Assembly (NCBI GenBank): GCA_025174535.1
Contig: JALBUN010000049.1
Coordinates: forward strand, 682,001-746,000
Direction: 5' to 3'
Length of the DNA: 64,000 nucleotides
DNA from: Cantharellus purpuraceus
Taxonomy: Eukaryota; Basidiomycota; Agaricomycetes; Cantharellales; Hydnaceae
Shown here: piece by piece, positions 23,703 through 34,287 of the stretch
How the letters are laid out: every line of letters starts with the position of its first letter
How positions within the stretch are numbered: position 1 is the first letter of the stretch
The notes under the pieces: generated by a model
Database searches by the model: none
The model's input: only the letters and a program-made list of their open reading frames with translations
Told to the model about the DNA's origin: nothing
Position numbers and translations under genes: made by a program

Positions 23703-26424
23703 TTAGAACACTGGTGCATCACGCAAAAACAACTTTGTTTCCTCGCGTTTTGCCCATCGTGCAACCGCATTTGCAGCTCCTACGGTAGCGGATTTGGGTA
23801 GTCGAGGAGATAGTGCAACGTAAAGCTCGAATGGTTGGGTGATCTAGTATTTGTAGAGTTAGCGAAGCAGCTTTGACGAGCAACGAAACGATCGTACCCA
23901 ACCCAGAACTGCTTCCTTGTCTGTTCGAATATATTGCAGCTTCAGTGTGGTGCCCTGCCCCGACTTTGCATGGATAGCATCATGAAGAGTCTGATAGATG
24001 GTGATCAATCTGTTGGTTTTCAGCGAAATAAGAAGTTAGAGATGGGGCTATCAGTATGCGTCATCAATCCATCATCCAAATAGACATACCGTCGTTGGGC
24101 ATCCAAAGATTCATATTGATCATCCCAAATGGGGCTGGTCACCTGCACATGCACTCGGCTCTTATACAGAAAATGCCGGAGACCTGGGATACCCAATTCG
24201 GAACATCCATAGGGAGCAGCCTTGATTGACGTGCTCAGGGAAGACATGACCCCCGTTGTATCAAGGACCTGGTGTAGATATGGCAAGCTAAGAAGCTGCA
24301 CAAAAGGCAAAGGAATATTTACCTTGACCACACCATCACTCCATTTTTTCACAGCATCAAAGTCACCTCCCCCGCTCACAGTAACAAGGACCAATCCTCC
24401 ATCATAGCCAGATATCTCATGATCCGCAACACTCTTAGCTTTACCTTCCAAACTTTCGCTATTGGATTGGCGTTCATCCTGATTACCCACGGTTGTGGTC
24501 TTATTGCTGAATGGATCGTCGTCTGAATGGCCCTCACTGTCAGAGCCCGGCATGGAGGAAGCCGCGGTAGACGACATCGACCTCGGGACCGAGTTCGAGG
24601 TGGTTGTAAAGGTAGCATTGGCTGCAGCCGGGTCTTTGTTTTCCTTACTGGGAGCCGGATCTAACGGCTCGTGTTCCAGGAAACATACGTAGGCGTGTAC
24701 AAACCCTTGTGAATTGAATTTGGGGAGACAGATGGGCAGCCAGGATGCCGGATTCGCTGCGACAGATGGAGTATGCACGGTATTCAGCAGGATATTGAGA
24801 TCTAATAAACAAAAATAATTTCATTGAGTGGAATGCTTGGTGAATGTCATGTTACACACCAGTGGGGTGCACGCTGTGCTTCCTTGGTCGTACTATGGTG
24901 ACGACGCTGTCACCCGAAATCAATAGCGCATATAAAATATCCTATAGAAATATGGTTGAACGAAAACCTTCAGATTAGGGAAGGGGGGAAGGGTAGCAGT
25001 GGTTTTGTTTGTGAGGTTGAAAGAACGACGTACCAACCCCCCTCCGTTCTTGGAGCTCGGGACAAGTGCCTCGCCAGCGCGATTTCGAATGGAGGAGTCC
25101 AGCCGTAGTGATGGCAATGCTGACAAGGTAGTGGAGAGTGCGAGGGTCGACTGCAAACGAGAAATCAGAGTATGTAGAAAGGTTTCTGTGCCTATGAGGT
25201 AGAAGATGTACAAGTGGCAACATTAAGAGACACAGGACAGCCGTACCTTCCAACAAACGTCGTAGATCAAAATTGGTTCGACGTTCAAATATACGCCGTA
25301 GTTGCGACGCGGTCAGAACGCTGATGATTTGGAAATGTAGGTACTCGAGGTGCATACGAGCCTGAAATGGGGAATCGCATAATCAGCCATCCTCCACCAT
25401 CACCTAATTCGCAAAAATAAGACACTCACGACACTTTCAGGCTCTTTCCATTTGCTGACGCACACGTAATACAGCGGTGGTCGCAGGTAAAAGGTGATCC
25501 GTGTTGAACCTGCATTAATGCATCGTATTTTGTCCGTGTTAGCAGAAGGATGTGGTGACGGGGAGAGCGTGTTGTCTGCAAAGACCGAGATTAAGGCAGA
25601 CGTGATGCCAGTGATAGTTGCGACATCCTCAGTGGAACTGGGTGGACGACTAGATGGTAAATAAGGATAACATATTAGAAAGAGAAGATAATGGTATGAA
25701 TAAGAACATAACCTTACGAAGACGGGCTTCCCCGCATCAGTGAATACAAAATACTGCCTCTGAGGAAATTGTTCCCCTGTGCAACGACACCCATTTAGCT
25801 CCAGTTGACTGAGACAATTCAAGGGGCGAGTTGACGTGCACTTCTGCCACACTTGCAGACACTGCTCACACAGCTAAAGATGGTCCTTGACCAACACGTA
25901 CCTGAGGGATATGATACCTCATTGACGTCAAGCGCCGATCGGTCCTTTTGCGTCTGACGGAGACTAGAATCTGATTTCAAACTCATGGGTTGTGAGGATT
26001 GCCGACTTGTATTCGGAGGCGTACTTGTATTCTTGCGACTTAGGGACCTTCTCAAATTGTCTCTTAGTATCCTCTTCCGCTCCTCTCCGTCCTCTATTGA
26101 TTCGGCGAAGACCCCCTCGACCTGCTCCTCTGACTCGGCGACATCTGCGTCTTCATCGTCTGGATCTCGGAGGATGATGCCTTCGGTGAGATCGACATTG
26201 TACACAGACGAGGCAGGACTTGAGCCTGCTGTCGATGCGTGGGCGGTGACATGGAGACGTGGTGGGAGAGCGCTGAGAGTGGCTTGAGACACGGAGCGAG
26301 AGGGAGTCAATTTAGGCTGAAAAGACGGGGTAGCAGGGTGCGCTATGGGCCTTGGCGATGGAGAGGGCGTATGAGAGCGAGAGGGAGTACGAGGCGGCGT
26401 CGACGTCATGTTAGGCAGCGCCAT
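23703..26424 (-). CDS. MON1: Vacuolar fusion protein MON1
   Basis: Subunit of the MON1-CCZ1 guanine nucleotide exchange factor that activates the Rab7 homolog Ypt7 on late endosomes, vacuoles and autophagosomes. The start is MALPNMTSTPPRTPSR at 26424, followed by a Ser/Pro-rich disordered region with an acidic stretch (DPDDEDADVAESEEQVEG). Longin-like domains follow: YFVFTDAGKPVFV, DVATITGITSALISVFADN, ITFYLRPPLYYVCVSKWKEP, HLEYLHFQIISVLTASQLRR and ERRTNFDLRRLLEGT. The C-terminal part contains NPASWLPICLPKFNSQGFVH, YVCFLEHEPLD and the conserved end GAANAVARWAKREETKLFLR followed by DAPVF at the stop. A Ser/Asp-rich insert of about 90 residues after the cysteine-containing strand is larger than in yeast. 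At least eight exons are present; one internal join near 25770-25800 is uncertain. Confidence 0.93.
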
Positions 26425-27071
26425 ATCACGGCGGTGGCGTTGCAAGTACTTTCAATTTCCGACATGCCGTAACTTGCAAGAAGCCTTTGCTATCTAACAT
26501 CATGGTGAACTGTTCCAAAGAGCGTATTTTCTGAGCCTCTCGGCAACAGGAATGCTTATTCACTCGGTGTTGACGAGCTGAACGTTTAGCGGGGCATGCG
26601 GGCCCAGGCCCACCAATGGTCAATTCCGTCCGACTGGCACTCGCATTGACTTGCAGCCTATACGAAGAAGAACCGGAAGAACCACATAGGACCGATCCCG
26701 GGGGAGCCCTGTGCTAGAGACCTAGTGGGAAACATGACACGCGTTGGCTCGGTTACACACACGGTGTCCCTATCGCTGACCGAGTTGTACCTTGATACCA
26801 GCTGACTTTCACAAGCAAACTGCTGTAATGTCATATGAAGTCAAGTGTGCAGCTACTGTCGGCCACGGTGAGCAGGTGTCTCGGAGAGCAGCCGTGCGTT
26901 TGGCTCTTGTCTCTCACGCTACAAAGTCAATGTTTTTGGGTTGCTTCGCTAGCGTAGGCCAGGTCTCAGCTCGAGAACCCCTTTACGTGAAGAGTCTGAG
27001 CGGATGCTGAAACCGTAGTCTATACGCTCCAAGGGCGCTGCGGACATCCAGGCTTTCAACCGACGCCCAAC
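26425..27071. other. Intergenic, divergent promoter region
   Basis: Separates the MON1 start from the start of the single-exon membrane protein. No exon, repeat or clear promoter element was recognised. Confidence 0.5.
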
Positions 27072-27875
27072 ATGTCGTCTGACACGAAACGGCCTACGTC
27101 TGCTGCACCAAAGGCGACGCCCATTTCTGCAAGCTTGTACGAAAGCACAACTGCACCGCTTACGGGTACCAGCAGGGAGACATCCAGGCACCCCGTTATA
27201 CTTACCGCACATCCCCACCGGGTGACGACTTCATTTGAGACGAGCATGCCATCGCACAGCATTGCCCCCGGACCTGTAAGGAGTCGCACCGTTCCCAGGC
27301 CTACTTGGTCTCCCAGCCTGTCCAGAAAGCTACGATGGCGCTTGCGGCAGTACACACTATGGGAGATGATCCTCTCTCTCGCCTTTATCTCTGCAACCGT
27401 GGTTTTCTTCAGGGCGCTCGCAGGTATGGGTTATGTCCCAGAGCCAGATTATGTGGCATCGCGATGGCGTGTGCCAGGGCCAGGAGTTCTCCAACGAGGT
27501 GTGACCGCAACACCATCCTCAGCCTCATCGAAGATGCTTCACAGTTTCCAGCGACTCGCTGCATTTGGGGGAAAGCTGGCGGGCCTGGAGACGGAGGGTA
27601 CAGAGCTAGGGGGGGTGTCACACAGTGTTGCAGAAGAGGCAACACTGCCCAGAATCATGCGCAATCACGTTTACTACCGTCCCCGTTTCGGCGCAATGCC
27701 AAAGACACGACAGCGCGTCAGACGCATGGATGATGACCAACCCATTCGTGGACCTGATCAGCCCGCAGCCGCATCTCGCGATGACAATCTATCCGCGGAG
27801 GAGCGATCTACATTGCCACAGGCCCACAGGCCGGACGGAGAACGGCGATCACTACCGGGCGACGAACACCAATAG
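27072..27875 (+). CDS. Hypothetical single-exon, single-pass membrane protein
   Basis: An uninterrupted 267-codon frame starting MSSDTKRPTSAAPK. The first 90 residues are Ser/Thr/Pro-rich and end in a basic patch (LSRKLRWRLRQY). Residues about 96-116 form a single hydrophobic helix (LWEMILSLAFISATVVFF). The remainder is polar with Arg-rich patches (KTRQRVRRMDDD). The basic residues before the helix suggest the N-terminal side faces the cytosol. I do not recognise the family. Intactness, codon texture and the clean membrane helix favour a real gene. It is notable for lacking introns among intron-rich neighbours. Confidence 0.6.
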   Translation: MSSDTKRPTSAAPKATPISASLYESTTAPLTGTSRETSRHPVILTAHPHRVTTSFETSMPSHSIAPGPVRSRTVPRPTWSPSLSRKLRWRLRQYTLWEMILSLAFISATVVFFRALAGMGYVPEPDYVASRWRVPGPGVLQRGVTATPSSASSKMLHSFQRLAAFGGKLAGLETEGTELGGVSHSVAEEATLPRIMRNHVYYRPRFGAMPKTRQRVRRMDDDQPIRGPDQPAAASRDDNLSAEERSTLPQAHRPDGERRSLPGDEHQ

Positions 27876-28941
27876 GGCTGGGAGCCCTGGAGGCGATTGA
27901 TCCGGGATTCTGAAGGTGGCTCTATTGCTACATTGCACTGATTTACACTATAATTTGTTTTGTGGAGTATATACATTAGCGTCTCAACCACCTTGATTTG
28001 TGCTGTCCCTTATCTTCGGTGACGGCTTGAATGGCAACAGACTAAATTGGCTTCGCTCGGCTAGGCGTGGCGAGGCCTACGGGGAGAAAGTAAGCTGATC
28101 TGGTGCAGATTCGCCCCCACTATAAGTCATGTCCTTGACGAACGGAGATGCCGAGATTATGAGCGCCTACCGGGAACCCGCCGGGAGCGAGGCGAGAGGA
28201 TGATAATATCATCCAACACAGCTTGCCATAAGTCGCAAGATCAAGGTCGTCAGATCGCCGACCGTTGATGTTGTCCACCGCGAGGGCGGACCTGGCCGGA
28301 CGTCCAGTTAAAATAGGTGGGTCGGAAGGACTGGCAAAATGAATTATCGCGGCAAGCCAAGACGTTGATAGGCACAGAAGGAGGCTGGCCGGCGTGACCA
28401 GCTTTGGCAGTCTGAAATGAGGATCGGTGCCGAGATGCAGACTCCAGCTTCCCGGTCCCCGCTGCACGTCTTTGCATGTCATTTAGATATTGTCTCAATG
28501 TCATTGATGGACAATGAAGACATTTGGGGAGCCGGTAGATGCGATTTCACTGGCGATATTGAGTCACAGTGAATGGGCCGTCCGTGGGATGCTCGGCAAC
28601 CGGGAGTTCCTTTATGGCCGGTAGGGCGTGCCAGGTGCCATGCGAGCTTGCGATAGTGAACCGAGGCAATGTTGTACAGAGATTGAGGCTATACTGGGAC
28701 ATTTCGGAGGAGGGAGAGGGAGGGTCTTGAATCCGATGACTCCGACGGTTACCTTTGTGGGGGCCATTGCGGGGTGGGCCACGCGAGAGACCCCTTGGGC
28801 GTCTGCCGGAGCCTGCCGAGTAGCCTCGATCAGTAGTGCTTTTGGAGGACAGAAGCACACTCAGCCTGGCGGTTGAGCTCGCGGCTACTCTCAATCTCTC
28901 TTCGCCGCCACTCCCTTGTATCCTCCTCATCGTTCTCTGCA
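27876..28941. other. Intergenic, 1.1 kb, upstream of the Zn-cluster regulator
   Basis: No domain-bearing open frame was seen. This is the presumed promoter region of the transcription factor that starts at 28942. No repeat was recognised. Confidence 0.5.
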
Positions 28942-31900
28942 ATGTCTACCGTGGTCTCTATGCATCGGTACCACGACGATGCCACCCTCCAGCGCGCCAT
29001 GGCCGACGCCTACCCGAATCAGCACGGGCCTTCCCAAGACCCACGCCTCGCGGCTCACGAACATCGCTCGTTTCAGCCCGACTCGTCTTTTCAGTTCGAC
29101 TTTCGTCTGGAGAGCCAGGATCTCGCCGCCATCAAGCCCGACGACTCGCCCACTGCCAGGCGTGATGCATGTATGTACCGATTTTCCCACCAGTAGTTCC
29201 TGTCGTGACTCCATGCCTCACACAGTCGAGTTTGGCCTCTCAGCTTTCTCGGACCCCAACCGCGGTGCGCACAGTGATGACAGCTCGTACTCCTACCCCC
29301 AGCACTATGAGCCTTCCCCCACCCATATTCCTGCGCAGAGCCACTCTTCGGACCACTCCCCCTCCACGTATATACCATCGGCTTCATCCAACATGCCTCC
29401 TGGCACATTCTCTTTCCCTCCCTCTTCTCAGTCGCGCTCCCTCTCCCCGGGGGACCACACTGGCTGGACAGACCACTCCTCTTCACTGTCTCTCAGCCCC
29501 CATGATGGTGCCCAAAATAGCGGCCTTCCCGATCTCGCATTCGATACACAGCTGTCGCACATGTCCTTTCCGATGAATCTCCAGTCCTCGCATCCTTCGC
29601 TGCAACTTTTACCCTCCTCGGGGGTGTGTGATACCCGTCCTCATGAGGCGAGTGGCCAGGATAGCTCGACCCAAAAGGACTCCAACACCCCTCCTGTGAA
29701 GCTGGGACCCAACGGTCTCGCTGAGGATCAACCCCCCACGGCACAAGGAAAGCTGCGCACGAGGGTTTACGTTGCTTGTTTACAATGGTTTGTCTGATTG
29801 ATCTCCATGGCGTTCGAATTCTCAATATCACTCCACCTCCCACCCCACAGCCGCTCGCGCAAAATTCGCTGTGATGGCGCCAAACCAAAATGTCAAAAGT
29901 GTGCGCGGCGTTCTAGTGACTGCGATTATGACGCTGCGCCAAAGAGGCGAGGCCCAGATAAGAAGCCCGGTGCGAGACAGCGTACGAGCAAAAAGGCAAA
30001 ATTAGCGAAAGAGGAAGAGGCGGAAAGGCAGGAGATACTGGCTGCTGCAGCTATTGCCAACAAGCCGGCGCACAGTGATGCCAATGGCCCAGACGCCGCG
30101 ACCAGAAAGCGCAGAAAGGCCAGCACAAGCGGACCATCCCCCAATCCGGTCTGGCCTGCCGAACGAGAGGACTTGGAGAGTCTGCGAGGCTCCACTGTGG
30201 CTTCGAGCTCTTCCACTGAGGGTGCAGCGCCTGCAACGCCGAGGGATGTTCCAGCTGTAACATTGGGGCTCTCCTCCATCGCCGACCTATCCGAATATTC
30301 GACGGAATCGGCACATCACGAAAAGCCCGAAGCAAATATCCTGGATACCATTTCACATTTGGTTAGTCTTTTAGTTATACTTTTATCCCGCGGGCTAACG
30401 CCTTGGCCTGTAGCCCACCTCTCACGATAGGTTGACGTACACCCTCCCCACCGCTCACATTGGAGATGGGAGTTCCCACGGTCTGTCTGCGTCCCTTGGT
30501 CAAACTCGGCATATACCTCTGTGCACAAATGCCACTGCCAGCTTTAGCTTCCCCTACATCCCGGCTACAGCCCACATCAAGTCGGTGGACGAACAGGATG
30601 AAGAGGAGGAGCGGGTAGCCTTGCATCAGAAACGCAAGTGGAGTGTGTGCGAAATTGGCTCGGAGCCGTCTCTGGATTTTAGTCGGAAGACGTGGTGGGA
30701 TAGCTTGTTAAGCACGTATGCGCCGGGATCTGATCGATCAACCGCGTGAGTATTTCAGGGGAGACAATATATTTCCTCCTTTATGATCGTCGATCAGGTC
30801 GCTCACATATTTTTATCGAAAGTGCTCGCCAGATTCACGCCGATCTGCAGTTTTTGTGAGTCCCCGTGGGTTTGATGCAGCCTTGTCCGACTAATCACCG
30901 GCCATTAGATTCAAATCAAGCAATTACTTTTTGAGCTTTTTCAATGTTCCGGTTTGTGGAATTTACGTCAGGCCTCGGGCAGCCCACCTTGACATGGCCC
31001 CATTAGCTCTTTTTTAGCATTTTCTGTAATCCCGTGGAGCGGGACAAGATGCAGCCATCGCTTATTCTCGCTTGTCTCACTTTATCGACTTTTATGAAGT
31101 CAAGCGAGCTGAGCGGAGGGAGTGTCGGGCGCTTACGTGCACTGTGGCTGAGGGATGCAGCGCAGAGCGCATTGGATGCTAGCTTCAACGCGCAGTGGAT
31201 CGAGCCCACTCTGGCACAGGCGGCATGGGTGAGTTGTGCCCGTAGAGTCATTGGCCAATATACTTACCCGCACCGCTGTCAGCTCCTCGCTCTGTTTGAG
31301 CTGTGTGCCCATCCGTTTCATTCCGCCGAGCGAAGTAGTTCCTCAATGGTCATGCTCGATTCTATCATCCGCTCCCTGGCCCTCACGACCATCGACGCTA
31401 ACGAGCCTTCTGCCTCCCTGTTCTCCCCCTGCGCTGTTCCTGTCGTCCCCGTCCCCTCCCCCGCCCGGGTCAAGCGACAGGAGGGTTGCTCATGTGGCGC
31501 CCTGACACTCGGCCAGGTGTCGCGCAGCAGCCATGAGCACACGCCGCTGTGGGTGGCGACGGCGGCATGGAATCCGGACTGGACGTACGCGGAGATACGC
31601 AAGGAGGAGAGTAGGCGGCTGTGCTGGAGTGCGCTGCAACTTGCGGCGGGACATACGTCGCACGCGGCTGCATTTTCGGCGCCGCCGTTGGATTATTATT
31701 GTATCCAGCCCGCCAATGTGCGTTGGGTGTGGGTCGGAGATACGTATTGACTGATGTTGGTGATTTAGTATGCACTGCTGTTCCCCGGCGAGGCGTTGCT
31801 GCAATCCTCCATGTTCCAGTCGTCGCATTCGGGAAAGGACACCGTGTGGGCGTTGTACTCGCGCGCGATGCTGCTGTGGAATAGCTGCCTGCGGATGCGC

Positions 31901-32761
31901 GGGGACGACGTAAGCGATAGCGACAAGGCTGCGTTTGCGGCGAATGCGTGGATCGAGTCTACGGCGATTGAGGAGGCACTGGATGCGCATACGTGTGGAT
32001 GTGATCAGGCGTTTATGTTCCAGGGGAGGGAGTACTTGTTCATGTGCGTGTGGCGTCCTGCCGGGTTTCGGCGGTGTGGCTGACCTGTGGGACAGCACGA
32101 GAATGTGTATATCACACGAGTTCCGCCGGTTTATCCCACATCCCGAGTCGTAGGTGCCTTGTCTGATTGTGGGGGCGGAGCGCTGATGATGTGATACAGA
32201 GAGGTTAGCGGACTGTTCAATCGCAAGAAGGCCGAAGCATGGCGTGCGTGCAGACTGTTTACTGTTCGTGGGATATGCCTCCTGATCAAGCGTAGTGCTC
32301 CACCAAGCGACCGTGGCGAAGCGCATGATGCTAGGGTTGCACACCGTCACGGGCCACAAGCAGAACGTCCTCGCCCAGCGACCCTTTTTTGTGTGGTGGT
32401 TCATGGGCCAGGTAGCCAGGTACATGTGCCATGAGTGCCGCTCACCGCACCCGCACTCACCCTGTTTTCGAGGGCATTGAAACTGTGGCAATGCGACAAT
32501 TCCCTGATCACTGCGCTGGAAGTGTGCCAAGCGTTCTTCCCGCCGATTGACTATTTATCTTGTCTTTGGCCTTGCCCCGGTATGGCGCCTCCTATCTGTC
32601 TCCTCGCGTGCTTCTGACAGGCATCTGCAGCGCAACGGTCGATGTATCTACGTTTACACGCGCGACTGGCGCAAGCATGCCGTACTGCACGGCTCCCACC
32701 CCCCCCAGCGCCGAATTTCGACCTGCTGGCGCCGGGGTCTCCTCCGGTAACGGTCGTGTGA
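28942..32761 (+). CDS. Zn(II)2Cys6 fungal transcription factor
   Basis: Nuclear DNA-binding regulator. Early exons: 28942-29170, 29226-29787, 29851-30361 and one from 30414, with several more downstream. The first 260 residues are Ser/Pro/His-rich. The binuclear zinc cluster then spans an intron: ACLQC, RSRKIRCDGAKPKC, QKCARRSSDCDYD, with all six cysteines present, followed by a basic linker and a Lys/Glu-rich coiled segment (KKAKLAKEEEAERQEI). The fungal-specific transcription factor middle domain is recognisable: SSNYFLSFFNVP, RDKMQPSLILACLTLSTFMK, LALFELCAHPFHSAERSSSS, EIRKEESRRLCWSALQLAAG, YALLFPGEALLQSS, CGCDQAFMFQGREYLF, KRMMLGLHTVTG and RPFFVWWFMGQ. The C-terminus reads LHARLAQACRTARLPPPPAP. 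Having the cluster at residue 260 rather than the N-terminus is characteristic of a recurring Agaricomycete group. The target pathway is unknown. Confidence 0.92.
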
Positions 32762-33090
32762 CGGACATATAGCTATTTAACCCCTTTCGGCCTCTCTGTG
32801 CTTGTGTTATTCCATTTGTGTATTTCGCCGCTTGCTTTGATGTATTCCCTAGTCTTCTTTTTTGGAATCGAAAGAAGTGATCTAAGCGTGCGTTGCCAAA
32901 CGAGGCCGAAGGGCGCCCACGCGGTGTGATGTTGGTGGTTGTTTGGTGAAACGAAATAAGGTTCATGTTTGGGTGGGAGATTGTGGTCACGTGACTGAGT
33001 GGAGAGAGGTATAAAGCAGGGCAAGGATGCGCGTCGGTATCCCCACTCGTCTCAAGCACTGCTCCAAGCACCACCCATCCTCTACTCTCC
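32762..33090. other. Intergenic upstream of histone H3
   Basis: 329 bp between the transcription factor stop and the H3 start. It contains the H3 promoter with a TATA box (see 33010-33015). Confidence 0.6.
33010..33015 (+). promoter_or_regulatory. TATA box of the histone H3 gene
   Basis: TATAAA lies 76 bp before the H3 start codon in a GC-moderate context (GAGGTATAAAGCAGG). This spacing suits a highly expressed gene with a short 5' UTR. Assignment is by motif and position only. Confidence 0.6.
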
Positions 33091-33651
33091 ATGGCCCGTA
33101 CCAAGCAGACCGCCCGCAAGTCTACCGGAGGTCGGTGGCTGTCGTGTCTCTGCTGGGCCGGCCGTTGACGTGTTATATAGGCAAGGCTCCCAGAAAACAA
33201 CTGGCCACCAAGGCCGCACGCAAGACTGCCACCTCGACTGGTGGTGTCAAGAAGCCGCACAGGTTCAGGCCTGGTGGGTGCTCCTCTTTTCCCTGTTCTT
33301 CTCCTGCTCATCCGTTGCGTGCAGGAACCGTCGCTCTTCGTGAAATCAGACGTTACCAAAAGTCGACTGAGCTTCTCATCCGCAAACTCCCCTTCCAACG
33401 TCTTGTCCGTGAAATTGCGCAGGACTTCAAGGCATGTCGTTGCTGTCCCGTGATGCGCTGTGGGCTCACATGTGTTTCAGACTGACCTCCGCTTCCAATC
33501 GTCGGCCGTGATGGCGCTCCAGGAGGCGTCAGAAGCTTACCTTGTCTCTCTATTCGAAGACACCAATCTTGCCGCCATCCACGCCAAGCGTGTCACTATT
33601 CAACCAAAGGATTTGGCGTTGGCGAGACGACTGAGGGGGGAGCGGTCATGA
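33091..33651 (+). CDS. H3: Histone H3
   Basis: Core nucleosomal histone. Four exons: 33091-33130, 33181-33273, 33325-33431 and 33481-33651, 135 residues after Met removal. The tail [20 protein letters not shown] is canonical with K4, K9, S10, K14 and K18. Around K27 the sequence is [15 protein letters not shown]28 is Thr, P30 is Thr and A31 is Ser compared with the animal protein, while K27 and K36 are kept. Positions 87-90 read S-A-V-M, the replication-type form, not the A-A-I-G of H3.3. The end is ARRLRGERS. The third intron (33432-33480) begins with GC rather than GT. No H4 gene is adjacent, so the usual H3-H4 divergent pair is not present here. Confidence 0.99.
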
Positions 33652-34287
33652 GTCTTTGTCTACTTTGTACTTTCATCCCTGTTTGTGTAATCTATCCACG
33701 CGTGTGTCGCGTTGTGCTAACATCGGGGCGCGACTCGTCACGGTGTGTCACGCTGTCAGTCGCGTCCGCCGTTGTGCAGAGTGGCTGTGTGGTCTTTTGT
33801 CTTTTGGCAGAGTATGTGCATTGGAAATGGTACGTCTCTCCGACCGCGCGCTCGGATGCATCGGGGGTGCCGTGGCCCTCCCTGTGTCGGCTTCTCCCAC
33901 CTTCAGGCCAGTATGTGTTTGCGTGGAGTCCCCATGCTTCGTGCTCATGCAAAGAGTATTATCGTGCCAGGGCTCTTCAACGACTGGCGGTCTGACAGAC
34001 GCTGTCCAAAGGCTGAGTGGCGCACGCTTTGGCGTCTAATCTTCACTAGGGTCGTGAGAATGTCGCCTCTGCAGCTCACGCCTGCATCCGTGAAACATGT
34101 GGAACAAAGACGTTTGTCTACGTCCAGCTTGGTGTTCAGCTGTGGGTACTAATGGAGGAAAGAGGCTCCCTTTTTGTCGACTCAGAGGGCGTGGGAACTT
34201 TGCCGGAAGTGACGTACAAGAATCTCCGACAGCTCATTTAACGTGTCTCTGGATTCTTCCTCTTCTTCTCCCTTCTCGTCTCCGTCC
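33652..34287. other. Intergenic, 636 bp
   Basis: H3 3' region and upstream region of the RING ligase. Several open frames are present but none shows a domain or continues into a supported exon. Confidence 0.5.
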
